Below are positions 52,317 to 64,000 of a stretch of DNA of 64,000 bases, piece by piece. Numbering within the stretch: position 1 is the stretch's first letter; every line of letters starts with the position of its first letter. The DNA is from Viola odorata. Lineage: Eukaryota; Streptophyta; Magnoliopsida; Malpighiales; Violaceae. Below the pieces are notes generated by a model, which searched no databases, was not told where the DNA came from, and saw only the letters and a program-made list of their open reading frames with translations. The position numbers and the translations under genes were made by a program. The stretch is taken from contig OY829537.1 of assembly GCA_963691705.1 (NCBI GenBank), positions 68,717,352-68,781,351 of the forward strand, given 5' to 3'.

Positions 52317-55300
52317 TGATCGTCACTCAAATATACTAATATTTTCCTAGTGCCTAGATGCACAAATAAATGTGTACAGGGCAAGACAGGTTCGAACCGC
52401 AGAGATTGAAGGAGTAAATTGCTAATGAAGGAGTATAGGAGCTAACAAAACAGAATTGTAAAGTACTTATTGTTGCTACCCGATTTTGGATTTTTCTCGT
52501 CACAATTTTGCATATTTAGCGTTTACCACATTTAATAGCTCGTCTAGGTCAAATTTCTACCGATTCTTGGTCCTAGGCTAGTTTGTTTAATATTGCGTGT
52601 CATTTCGTGCCTTTTTAATTTTTTCGTACTTTTAACTGTCTTTTCGCGAACTTCTATCGGTCTCGAGTAAGTTTTCCCGGACCGTGGGTCGGGCGCGAAA
52701 TCTCTTTAATTGATAAATACGTACTATTTTTCTCTTTCACGCCACCTAATTCAGTTTCGTTCAATTTTTGTCGTAAGGACATTTATTTTACGTCCGAACT
52801 TTTGACATTTCCGAAAGAGAAAATAAATGCATTAAATCAAACTTTCTATTTATTCGCTGTATACTATTTATCTTGTCTTATTTTTCTACACACTTTTGTG
52901 CCCTCGGTTCGAGTTTATTTTCATTTTCGAGCAACTTCGCTCGTTCCAAAATATCCCGTTCGTATTTGAATTAATGCATTAATGTCCAATTAATGCATTC
53001 TTATCACAGTTGCGTCACCTTTCAAGCAAACTGACTCCCTCCTTTGATCCTCAGCTAAGCATTCCCTACATGTTGATCTACAACCACAGCTTCATCATGA
53101 GAAACCTCCCATCGACCGCACTGTTCACGGCCACTCTCCCTTGCTCATCACGTCCGCGATGCCCACTCTCACCTTGGCCTCCAAGTCCACTCGCGGCTGC
53201 CTTGCCTATAAATAGCAAGCAATCTTCAACGAAGAAAAAGGGGGGACCAATCCGGCTCTAGTCCTCCCCCTCCCTTTTATTCATGCTCTCTCTGCTTTAC
53301 TCAATTGATTTTAATTAATTGCATTTTTAATTAATTCACTGCTCTGTTCCAATTTAATTATTTAAATGTTGTTTCAATTTAATTAATTTCAGTCTCTTGA
53401 TTTAATTGCTGTTTGGTTTAGGGCTGGATTTGTTGTTGATTTCGGGTTGGGAAAGGTCACCGCCGAAGAAGAGCCGTTGTTATTTCTGCGGCTCCGCTGC
53501 TGCTGCTGTCGTGCTCCGCCACTGCTGCTGCCGAGCTGTTGCTGTGCTGCTGTTGTCACCTGCCGCCGTAGCCGGAGTTGCTGCTGTCGCTAGGAGATGC
53601 TGGAGCTTCCGCTGCCGTTGTTCCATTTGTTGTTACCCACTGTTCTGTTTTGGTTAAATGGAGAAAGGTTGAAGACGATGCAGTGAAGTGGGAGGGAAGA
53701 AAGAAAAGGTTTGGGCTGGTTTTAATTCAAATGAAGGGTCATGGGCTTGGCTTGTGGCAAGCCCAAACGGGAAAAAGAAAAGCAAGGGCTAGCTTGCGCA
53801 AGCCCACCAGGAAAGGAAAAGAAAGAGGCCCGCAAGCCCATCTATTGGGCTGGTCTGGTCTGCCTTGGGCCAATCTGTGGGGCCCAGTCATCAAGGCCCA
53901 TCGATTTATTTTTCGTAAATGGATCATTGTAATAATTATTTAAGTAATTATTTTTGTTGGTTTGTAATAATTATTTAAGTAATTATTTTAATTGTGGTTT
54001 GTAATAATTAGTTAAGTAATTATTTTAATTGTGGTTTGTAATAAATTAATTAGATAATTAGCTAAAAATTGTGTATGTTTGTTTATACCTATTTTATTAT
54101 CAATTGTCGTTAACTTTGGCTTTGAAGGGACGGATCGATCGGGAATCGTCAAATCGGGTAAGTTTTGATTAAAACCTTTATTTATTTTTATGTTTTAAAT
54201 GAATGTTTATTCATCTTTTATGCTTTGAATGAATGTTCATCAAAGAGGTCAAAACCTCGATTACCTCGTACGCATGACCACTTAGGAGGCGCTAGACCTA
54301 CCCACTCGTATGCATGACATATAGAATTACTAAAACAATAAAATCAACTCACATGCTTACGTGTTTACGTCGCTTATTTTATGCCATGAAATTAATTGCG
54401 ATACATTGATATATGAGTATGGTGGTCCCAATACCACGCAAAATATGTGTGCATACACCAATCGGTATCTAGGGCACGAAAGTAAAATGTGTTCCAGGGC
54501 TAGAAATATAAACAGTTCGGGCGCAGGAAAAGTAATGAAAAAGGTATTAATTAAATAGGACGAGATCTTAGCAAAAGGTGCTCCAATGGGTTGTTTTCTA
54601 GGTCAGCTAGTCATCGGTACAGAGGTATTCCAGACTCATGTGCAGATCTGCTATAGGGACCGCGTTTCCACACCGCATCCCCTGCTTACCTTCTTAGATA
54701 AAAGTCACCCCCGTTTCCACATATGAGGTGACCTTGACGTTCTGCCATCCTCCCAGGCACGAATGCGGGGAGGCCAAACTCAGAACGCCCATGAAGGGGA
54801 GGTAAGATAGATCTAGGGCGCAATAGCTCGGCTTGTCAGACCCGTATCCCATACCCTAGATAACTGTTTACCCCTGGACAGAGGTCTCTCGCGCTACCTC
54901 TGCTAGGTGTCTACTATTATTCCTGGGCTTCGCGTCAGGTATAACCCTGGAAATGACATTCACTCATGCAGAAATACTAACAGGTGATCAGACTCTTAAT
55001 ATCCCTATATGAGTATGGAGTTAAATCAGTAAACAATCATGTGTCACAAGAGAATATGTTAAGCATGCATTAGACCTCTCAGTCGCACCCTATAACCCTC
55101 GAAACACCCTTCACTAAGAAGAGGGTATTTAGCTACTCATACTATAATATAAACACTAGGTATATAGAATCATAGAATAACAAAGAAAGTAAAAAGGGAG
55201 TAGAGGAAACTGATAGATTAATTAATGATCGAAGAGGAAAGTTGCGCCAAAGGCTGTTCTTCATGACAAGAGGAGAAGATCCCTAGAAAATAAGTGCTGA

Positions 55301-55794
55301 AATTAATGTAAGAAAATATCCTTGGACAACCGTCGTTACAAAAACCCTAAAGCTAAGCTTATATAGCCTAAACCTAGCTAGGAGACAAAACAGCTAAGAG
55401 GAAGGAGAAACAATGAGGGCGTGACAGCACATGTCCTTACAAAGGGAATATTCTGGGATTCCTCACACGCCTGGTGCCTTCTAGAAGTGCATAGGATCCC
55501 GTGCGAATCTTGGAAGATGCTTCTCTTTGGTTTCGTTCTAAGGAAGATGCAGAACTGTCGAGGCCTTGAGACAACGCACTGGTCTAGTTCGCGTCGAGGT
55601 CTTGACAACGTTCTGGTCTTCTAGGCCTTGAAACTGGAAATCCTCAGAAATTCTCCAAAATTGCTTCTCTTCGATCTTTTCCCTCTTTTGACGCTAATCT
55701 GCAAATAAGATTGGAATAAGGGTCAAATAGCAAGTTCAAGCCCCCAAAAGGGCTAGAAAAGAGGGTAAAATCGGGACCATGAAACGTGCTATCA
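52317..55794 (-). repeat. array LTR 3 (X/B chimera, with Tat-like LTR)
   Basis: Athila LTR parts 52317-52470 and 54466-55794. Shares with LTRs 4 and 5 a deletion near 52430. Switch from X-like to B-like text lies at about 55335-55350. Minus TATA at 55360-55366. Confidence 0.9.
52471..54465 (+). mobile_element. Tat-like LTR inside array LTR 3
   Basis: 1995 bp, near-identical to the other three. TATA intact (53206-53215). It has the ACGGATCGATCGGG phrase near 54131 that is missing from unit 2. Confidence 0.85.
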
Positions 55795-56024
55795 CCAATC
55801 AACTCATTCATCCTAGCAAAAATACCCATTTTGTCTAAAAGTTCAAGATCAAGTTGGGCACAAAGGGCAACACAAATACCAGGCAAAGCTAACAACCTAT
55901 CATTACTGGTCTTATCAGGAATGTCTAGCCCACCATGAAGGTGAGAAAGGTCGTGAGTTACCTGGGCTATGGGAGCTGTTGTGCCTGCTCTGACGTGGGC
56001 AGAACGCCCGGCAGGAGTAGGCAT
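55795..56024 (-). pseudogene. ORF-1 fragment, array spacer 3
   Basis: 230-bp copy, begins CCAAT and ends GGCAT; almost identical to spacer 2. Confidence 0.85.
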
Positions 56025-59000
56025 TGATCGTCACTCAAATATACTAATATTTTCCTAGTGCCTAGATGCACAAATAAATGTGTACAGGGCAAGACAGGTT
56101 CGAACCGCAGAGATTGAAGGAGTAAATTGCTAATGAAGGAGTATAGGAGCTAACAAAACAGAATTGTAAAGTACTTATTGTTGCTACCCGATTTTGGATT
56201 TTTCTCGTCACAATTTTGCATATTTAGCGTTTACCACATTTAATAGCTCGTCTAGGTCAAATTTCTACCGATTCTTGGTCCTAGGCTAGTTTGTTTAATA
56301 TTGCATGTCATTTCGTGCCTTTTTAATTTTTTCGTACTTTTAACTGTCTTTTCGCGAACTTCTATCGGTCTCGAGTAAGTTTTCCCGGACCGTGGGTCGG
56401 GCGCGAAATCTCTTTAATTGATAAATACGTACTATTTTTCTCTTTCACGCCACCTAATTCAGTTTCGTTCAATTTTTATCGTAAGGACATTTATTTTACG
56501 TCCGAACTTTTGACATTTCCGAAAGAGAAAATAAATGCATTAAATCAAACTTTCTATTTATTCGCTGTATACTATTTATCTTGTCTTATTTTTCTACACA
56601 CTTTTGTGCCCTCGGTTCGGGTTTGTTTTCATTTTCGAGCAACTTCGCTCGTTCCAAAATATCCCGTTCGTATTTGAATTAATGCATTAATGTCCAATTA
56701 ATGCATTCTTATCACAGTTGCGTCACCTTTCAAGCAAACTGACTCCCTCCTTTGATCCTCAGCTAAGCATTCCCTACATGTTGATCTACAACCAAAGCTT
56801 CATCATGAGAAACCTCTCATCGACCGCACTGTTCACGGCCACTCTCCCTTGCTCATCACGTCCGCGATGCCCACTCTCACCTTGGCCTCCAAGTCCACTC
56901 GCGGCTGCCTTGCCAATAAATAGCAAGCAATCTTCAACGAAGAAAAAGGGGGGACCAATCCGGCTCTAGTCCTCCCCCTCCCTTTTATTCATGCTCTCTC
57001 TGCTTTACTCAATTGATTTTAATTAATTGCATTTTTAATTAATTCACTGCTCTGTTCCAATTTAATTATTTAAATGTTGTTTCAATTTAATTAATTTCAC
57101 TCTCTTGATTTAATTGCTGTTTGGTTTAGGGCTGGATTTGTTGTTGATTCCGGGTTGGGAAAGGTCACCGCCGAAGAAGAGCCGTTGTTATTTCTGCGGC
57201 TCCGCTGCTGCTGCTGTCGTGCTCCGCCACTGCTGCTGCCGAGCTGTTGCTGTGCTGCTGTTGTCACCTGCCGCCGTAGCCGGAGTTGCTGCTGTCGCTA
57301 GGAGATGCTGGAGCTTCCGCTGCCGTTGTTCCATTTGTTGTTACCCACTGTTCTGTTTTGGTTAAATGGAGAAAGGTTGAAGACGATGCAGTGAAGTGGG
57401 AGGGAAGAAAGAAAAGGTTTGGGCTGGTTTTAATTCAAATGAAGGGTCATGGGCTTGGCTTGTGCCAAGCCCAAACGGGAAAAAGAAAAGCAAGGGCTAG
57501 CTTGCGCAAGCCCACCAGGAAAGGAAAAGAAAGAGGCCCGCAAGCCCATCTATTGGGCTGGTCTGGTCTGCCTTGGGCCAATCTGTGGGGCCCAGTCATC
57601 AAGGCCCATCGATTTATTTTTCGTAAATGGATCATTGTAATAATTATTTAAGTAATTATTTTTGTTGGTTTGTAATAATTATTTAAGTAATTATTTTAAT
57701 TGTGGTTTGTAATAATTAGTTAAGTAATTATTTTAATTGTGGTTTGTAATAAATTAATTAGATAATTAGCTAAAAATCGTGTATGTTTGTTTATACCTAT
57801 TTTATTATCAATTGTCGTTAACTTTGGCTTTGAAGGGACGGATCGATCGGGATTCGTCAAATCGGGTAAGTTTTGATTAAAACCTTTATTTATTTTTATG
57901 TTTTAAATAAATGTTTATTCATCTTTTATGCTTTGAATGAATGTTCATCAAAGAGGTCAAAACCTCGATTACCTCGTACGCATGACCACTTAGGAGGCGC
58001 TAGACCTACCCACTCGTATGCATGACATATAGAATTGCTAAAACAATAAAATCAACTCACATGCTTACGTGTTTACGTCGCTTATTTTATGCCATGAAAT
58101 TAATTGCGATACATTGATATATGAGTATGGTGGTCCCAATACCACGCAAAATATGTGTGCATACACCAATCGGTATCTAGGGCACGAAAGTAAAATGTGA
58201 TCCAGAGCTAGAAATATAAACAGTTCGGGCGCAGGAAAAGTAATGAAAAAGATATTAGTCAAATAGGACGAGATCTTAGCAAAAGGTGCTCCAATGGGTT
58301 GTTTTCTAGGTCAGCTAGTCATCGGTACAGAGGTATTCCAGACTCATGTGCAGATCTGCTATAGGGACCGCGTTTCCACACCGCATCCCCTGCTTACCTT
58401 CTTAGATAAAAGTCACCCCCCGTTTCCACATATGAGGTGACCTTGACGTTCCGCCATCCTCCCAGGTACGAATGCGGGGAGGCCAAACTCAGAACGCCCA
58501 TGAAGGGGAGGTAAGATAGATCTAGGGCGCAATAGCTCGGCTTGTCAGACCCGTATCCCATACCCTAGATAACTGTTTACCCCTGGACAGAGGTCTCTCG
58601 CGTTACCTCTGCTAGGTGTCTACTATTATTCCTGGGCTTCGCGCCAGGTATAACCCTGGAAATGACATTCACTCATGCAGAAATACTAACAGGTGATCAG
58701 ACTCTTAATATCCCTATACGAGTATGGAGTTAAATCAGTAAACAATCATGTGTCACAAGAGAATATGTTAAGCATGCATTAGACCTCTCAGCCGCACCCT
58801 ATAACCCTCGAAACACCCTTCACTAAGAAGGGGGTATTTAGCTACTCATACTATAATATAAACACTAGGTATATAGAATCATAGAATAACAAAGAAAGTA
58901 AAAAGGGAGTAGAGGAAACTGATAGATTAATTAATGATCGAAGAGGAAGGTTGCGCCAAAGGCTGTTCTTCATGACAAGAGGAGAAGATCCCTAGAAAAT

Positions 59001-59503
59001 AAGTGCTGAAATTAATGTAAGAAAATATCCTTGGACAACCGTCGTTACAAAAACCCTAAAGCTAAGCTTATATAGCCTAAACCTAGCTAGGAGACAAAAC
59101 AGCTAAGAGGAAGGAGAAACAATGAGGGCGTGACAGCACATGTCCTTACAAAGGGAATATTCTGGGATTCCTCACACGCCTGGTGGCTTCTAGAAGTGCA
59201 TAGGATCCCGTGCGAATCTTGGAAGATGCTTCTCTTTGGTTTCGTTCTAAGGAAGATGCAGAACTGTCGAGGCCTTGAGACAACGCACTGGTCTAGTTCG
59301 CGTCGAGGTCTTGACAACGTTCTGGTCTTCTAGGCCTTGAAACTGGAAATCCTCAGAAATTCTCCAAAATTGCTTCTCTTCGATCTTTTCCCTCTTTTGA
59401 CCCTAATCTGCAAATAAGATTGGAATAAGGGTCAAATAGCAAGTTCAAGCCCCCAAAAGGGCTAGAAAAGAGGGTAAAATCGGGACCATGAAACGTGCTA
59501 TCA
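56025..59503 (-). repeat. array LTR 4 (X/B chimera, with Tat-like LTR)
   Basis: Athila LTR parts 56025-56178 and 58174-59503. Same switch point as LTRs 2 and 3 (about 59045-59060). Minus TATA near 59069-59075. Confidence 0.9.
56179..58173 (+). mobile_element. Tat-like LTR inside array LTR 4
   Basis: 1995 bp. The TATA box is changed to CAATAAATAG near 56914, shared only with unit 5. Confidence 0.85.
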
Positions 59504-59733
59504 CCAATCAACTCATTCATCCTAGCAAAAATACCCATTTTGTCTAAAAGTTCAAGATCAAGTTGGGCACAAAGGGCAACACAAATACCAGGCAAAGCTA
59601 ACAACCTATCATTACTGGTCTTATCAGGAATGTCTAGCCCACCATGAAGGTGAGAAAGGTCGGGAGTTACCTGGGCTATGGGAGCTGTTGTGCCTGCTCT
59701 GACGTGGGCAGAACGCCCGGCAGGAGTAGGCAT
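59504..59733 (-). pseudogene. ORF-1 fragment, array spacer 4
   Basis: 230-bp copy. It reads VTPDLS like spacer 1 but otherwise follows spacers 2 and 3. Its GGCAT end abuts LTR 5. Confidence 0.85.
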
Positions 59734-62700
59734 TGATCGTCACTCAAATATACTAATATTTTCCTAGTGTCTAGATGCACAAATTAATGTGTACAGGGCA
59801 AGACAGGTTCGAACCGCAGAGATTGAAGGAGTAAATTGCTAATGAAGGAGTATAGGAGCTAACAAAACAGAATTGTAAAGTACTTATTGTTGCTACCCGA
59901 TTTTGGATTTTTCTCGTCACAATTTTGCATATTTAGCGTTTACCACATTTAATAGCTCGTCTAGGTCAAATTTCTACCGATTCTTGGTCCTAGGCTAGTT
60001 TGTTTAATATTGCGTGTCATTTCGTGCCTTTTTAATTTTTTCGTACTTTTAACTGTCTTTTCGCGAACTTCTATCGGTCTCGAGTAAGTTTTCCCGGACC
60101 ATGGGTCGGGCGCGAAATCTCTTTAATTGATAAATACGTACTATTTTTCTCTTTCACGCCACCTAATTCAGTTTCGTTCAATTTTTGTCGTAAGGACATT
60201 TATTTTACGTCCGAACTTTTGACATTTCCGAAAGAGAAAATAAATGCATTAAATCAAACTTTCTATTTATTCGTTGTATACTATTTATCTTGTCTTATTT
60301 TTCTACACACTTTTGTGCCCTCGGTTCGGGTTTATTTTCATTTTCGAGCAACTTCGCTCGTTCCAAAATATCCCGTTCGTATTTGAGTTAATGCATTAAT
60401 GTCCAATTAATGCATTCTTATCACAGTTGCGTCACCTTTCAAGCAAACTGGCTCCCTCCTTTGATCCTCAGCTAAGCATTCCCTACATGTTGATCTACAA
60501 CCAAAGCTTCATCATGAGAAACCTCTCATCGACCGCACTGTTCACGGCCACTCTCCCTTGCTCATCACGTCCGCGATGCCCACTCTCACCTTGGCCTCCA
60601 AGTCCACTCGCGGCTGCCTTGCCAATAAATAGCAAGCAATCTTCAACGAAGAAAAAGGGGGGACCAATTCGGCTCTAGTCCTCCCCCTCCCTTTTATTCA
60701 TGCTCTCTCTGCTTTACTCAATTGATTTTAATTAATTGCATTTTTAATTAATTCACTGCTCTGTTCCAATTTAATTATTTAAATGTTGTTTCAATTTAAT
60801 TAATTTCACTCTCTTGATTTAATTGCTGTTTGGTTTAGGGCTGGATTTGTTGTTGATTCCGGGTTGGGAAAGGTCACCGCCGAAGAAGAGCCGTTGTTAT
60901 TTCTGCGGCTCCGCTGCTGCTGCTGTCGTGCTCCGCCACTGCTGCTGCCGAGCTGTTGCTGTGCTGCTGTTGTCACCTGCCGCCGTAGCCGGAGTTGCTG
61001 CTGTCGCTAGGAGATGCTGGAGCTTCCGCTGCCGTTGTTCCATTTGTTGTTACCCACTGTTCTGTTTTGGTTAAATGGAGAAAGGTTGAAGACGATGCAG
61101 TGAAGTGGGAGGGAAGAAAGAAAAGGTTTGGGCTGGTTTTAATTCAAATGAAGGGTCATGGGCTTGGCTTGTGCCAAGCCCAAACGGGAAAAAGAAAAGC
61201 AAGGGCTAGCTTGCGCAAGCCCACCAGGAAAGGAAAAGAAAGAGGCCCGCAAGCCCATCTATTGGGCTGGTCTGGTCTGCCTTGGGCCAATCTGTGGGGC
61301 CCAGTCATCAAGGCCCATCGATTTATTTTTCGTAAATGGATCATTGTAATAATTATTTAAGTAATTATTTTTGTTGGTTTGTAATAATTATTTAAGTAAT
61401 TATTTTAATTGTGGTTTGTAATAATTAGTTAAGTAATTATTTTAATTGTGGTTTGTAATAAATTAATTAGATAATTAGCTAAAAATCGTGTATGTTTGTT
61501 TATACCTATTTTATTATCAATTGTCGTTAACTTTGGCTTTGAAGGGACGGATCGATCGGGATTCGTCAAATCGGGTAAGTTTTGATTAAAACCTTTATTT
61601 ATTTTTATGTTTTAAATAAATGTTTATTCATCTTTTATGCTTTGAATGAATGTTCATCAAAGAGGTCAAAACCTCGATTACCTCGTACGCATGACCACTT
61701 AGGAGGCGCTAGACCTACCCACTCGTATGCATGACATATAGAATTGCTAAAACAATAAAATCAACTCACATGCTTACGTGTTTACGTCGCTTATTTTATG
61801 CCATGAAATTAATTGCGATACATTGATATATGAGTATGGTGGTCCCAATACCACGCAAAATATGTGTGCATACACCAATCGGTATCTAGGGCACGAAAGT
61901 AAAATGTGATCCAGAGCTAGAAATATAAACAGTTCGGGCGCAGGAAAAGTAATGAAAAAGATATTAATCAAATAGGACGAGATCTTAGCAAAAGGTGCTC
62001 CAATGGGTTGTTTTCTAGGTCAGCTAGTCATCGGTACAGAGGTATTCCAGACTCATGTGCAGATCTGCTATAGGGACCGCGTTTCCACACCGCATCCCCT
62101 GCTTACCTTCTTAGATAAAAGTCACCCCCCGTTTCCACATATGAGGTGACCTTGACGTTCCGCCATCCTCCCAGGCACGAATGCGGGGAGGCCAAACTCA
62201 GAACGCCCATGAAGGGGAGGTAAGATAGATCTAGGGCGCAATAGCTCGGCTTGTCAGACCCGTATCCCATACCCTAGATAACTGTTTACCCCTGGACAGA
62301 GGTCTCTCGCGTTACCTCTGCTAGGTGTCTACTATTATTCCTGGGCTTCGCGCCAGGTATAACCCTGGAAATGACATTCACTCATGCAGAAATACTAACA
62401 GGTGATCAGACTCTTAATATCCCTATACGAGTATGGAGTTAAATCGGTAAACAATCATGTGTCACAAGAGAATATGTTAAGCATGCATTAGAACTCTCAG
62501 CCGCACCCTATAACCCTCAAAACACCCTTCACTAAGAAGGGGGTATTTAGCTACTCATTCTATAATATAAACAGTAGGTATATAGAATCATACAATAACA
62601 AAGAAAGTAAAAAGGGAGTAGAGGAAATCGGTAGATTAATTAATGATCGAAGAGGAAAGTTGCGCCAAAGGCTGTTCTTGATGACAAGAGGAGAAGATCC

Positions 62701-63191
62701 CCAGAAAATAAGTGCTGAAATTAATGTAAGAAAATATCCTTGGACAACCGTCCTTACAAAAACCCTAACACTATGCTTATATAGCCTAATACTAGCTAGG
62801 AGACAAAACAGCTAAGGGCAAGGAGGACGTGACAGCACATGTCCTTGCAAAAGGAATATTCTGGGATTCCTGACACGCCTGATGCCTTCTGAAACTGCCT
62901 GGGATTCCGTGCGGATCTTTAAAGATGCTTTTCTTTCGTGGAAGATGCAGAACTGTCGAGGCCTTGATACAGCGCACTAGTCTGGTTCACGTCGAGGTCT
63001 TGACGACGTTCTTTCTTCTAGGCCTGGAAACTGGAATTCCTCAGAAATGCTCTAAAATTGTTACTTTTCGATCTTTTCCTTCTTTTGATGCTAATCTGCA
63101 AATAAGATTGGAATAAAGGTCAAATAGCAACATCAAGCCCCCGAAAGGGCTAGAAAAGAGGGTAAAACTGAGACTATGAAACGTGTTATCA
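59734..63191 (-). repeat. array LTR 5 = Athila-X 3' LTR (with Tat-like LTR)
   Basis: Athila LTR parts 59734-59887 and 61883-63191. Its right third (62700-63191) is clearly more diverged from LTRs 1-4 than they are from each other (for example CACTATGCTTATATAGCC and a deletion near 62815). It is followed by a genuine Athila PPT. Confidence 0.9.
59888..61882 (+). mobile_element. Tat-like LTR inside array LTR 5
   Basis: 1995 bp, TATA changed as in unit 4 (near 60623). Its presence here, in the only LTR that is X-type throughout, suggests the insertion first happened in the Athila-X LTR. Confidence 0.85.
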
Positions 63192-64000
63192 AGCATCCCC
63201 ACACTGCCCCTATGCTCGCCCTCGAGCATAAATAAAATTGGAAAGCCACCTCATTCAGAAACATACATCATCAACACCCAATACATAGAATTGGCATGTC
63301 ATCCTACAAGCTACACCCAACCAGAACAAATCCAGACCTAGAAAAGCACCTGCATCTGGCTGATAGAATAACGACCCTATCAACCAGACTTTCCCAAATC
63401 TAGCCTACTCACCAGCAGTCCTCACAAAGATATGTATTTGCACTCATACTCAGAATAAAACAAGTGTTTAGGCTACCACTCATGAATGCAAATAACACAA
63501 CACAGGCATAGTTTGCACGTCAATCTGAGTACTGTAGAACACATGCATGGGCAATCAACAATCGGAAAAACAACGCATCAGCAAAAAGAAAGAAGCGGGA
63601 TCGAAAGAGCTAGAAATGTGGAAGAGAGAAGTAGGAGATGAACAGAAGAGAAATGAGGGGAGAAAAGAAGGAAAGAAAAGAAAGAACCAGGTAAAATCTA
63701 GTTGGATCCCTTGGTTGGGAAAAAGCGAAGTGGCAAGGCAGCTGTTACCGAGGGCACGTTGATGATTCGGGGGCTAGACAAAGATCTTCTTTGAGGGATG
63801 GGGAACGTCTTTGCTGAGGCTTCGGATGCGGATGCTTTTACTTGGAAGATCAGTGCCCTTCTTCTTTTATTTTAAAATTTATTTAATTTTTTTTTTAGAG
63901 GAAGGAAAGGGGGCACGAACACGCTACAAATTTTTTGATTCTACCAGGGCGTGAAACTCCCGAATTTCTTTCGTTCGGCGCTTGCCCTTGATCTGCTTCC
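63192..64000 (-). mobile_element. Athila-X, 3' internal end
   Basis: Minus strand PPT (GGGGCAGTGTGGGGATG type) then non-coding text closely matching 36773-37560 of Athila-B, including the CCAGACCTAGAAAAGCACCT phrase and the GATTCGGGGGCTAGAC phrase. The rest lies beyond the window. Confidence 0.85.

Larger units (their letters stand above)
48536..63191. repeat. tandem array of LTR plus ORF-1 fragment, 3.7-kb period
   Basis: LTR starts at 48536, 52317, 56025 and 59734 (steps 3781, 3708, 3709). Each LTR contains a Tat-like LTR and each is separated from the next by a 230-bp ORF-1 fragment (52087-52316, 55795-56024, 59504-59733). All fragments begin CCAAT and end GGCAT. There is no PBS at any LTR/fragment junction, so the units cannot have spread by retrotransposition as units. 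The last LTR leads into a normal Athila 3' end. Confidence 0.93.

Noticed and set aside
52391..52400. Possible tRNA gene from the GGTTCGAACC box
   Set aside because: No A box or cloverleaf can be drawn around it; it lies in LTR U5.

Overview
The window is plant nuclear DNA, probably from a eudicot, made almost entirely of nested LTR retrotransposons. I find no host protein-coding gene, no tRNA or rRNA gene and no CRISPR array. The evidence is Ty3/gypsy coding domains, LTRs with TG..CA-type ends and TATA boxes, primer-binding sites matching plant tRNA-Asp, tRNA-Arg and tRNA-iMet patterns, polypurine tracts, and several exact 5-bp target-site duplications (TSDs). Almost every coding region is broken by stops or frameshifts.

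Layout, with working names. (1) 1-338 is an unassigned flank. (2) 339-23418, plus strand, is Athila-A: a compacted LTR-PBS-PPT-LTR relic containing a perfect 410-bp tandem duplication, then a shared LTR (2551-4128) leading into gag and protease. (3) Athila-A is split at 6686/20770 by Tat-1 (6687-20764, TSD GGAGC), a Tat/Ogre-type element with both LTRs, a gag, no pol and a 2.3-kb run of five tandem-repeat blocks. Athila-A pol resumes after it and is cut off at 23418. (4) 23419-25111, minus strand, is the 3' part of an older Athila (Athila-O), including the C-terminal half of its ORF-1. (5) 25112-48305, minus strand, is Athila-B, an essentially complete Athila inserted into Athila-O ORF-1 (TSD CCAAT). 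Its 3' LTR holds a CRM-like chromovirus, CRM-1 (25609-35705, TSD TGAGG). CRM-1 in turn holds an 1.8-kb near-perfect palindrome, PAL-1 (30162-31981, TSD CTTGT). Athila-B also carries a solo LTR (40248-40803, TSD ACGAC).

(6) 48306-63191 is the most unusual part: a tandem array with a 3.7-kb period. Each period is one Athila LTR, interrupted by a 2-kb Tat-like LTR, plus the same 230-bp piece of Athila-O ORF-1. (7) 63192-64000 is the 3' internal end of another Athila (Athila-X), whose 3' LTR is the last LTR of the array. The LTRs of the middle units read as X-type on the left and B-type on the right, switching at one place. The array is therefore best explained by unequal crossing-over between the facing LTRs of Athila-X and Athila-B, which had inserted 230 bp apart in one ORF.

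Working together: nothing here looks like a functional host pathway. CRM-1 and PAL-1 are the least decayed. The array and PAL-1 could produce double-stranded RNA (opposed promoters in each array unit; 880-bp inverted arms in PAL-1). A CRM-clade element inside Athila nests suggests pericentromeric heterochromatin, but that is inference.
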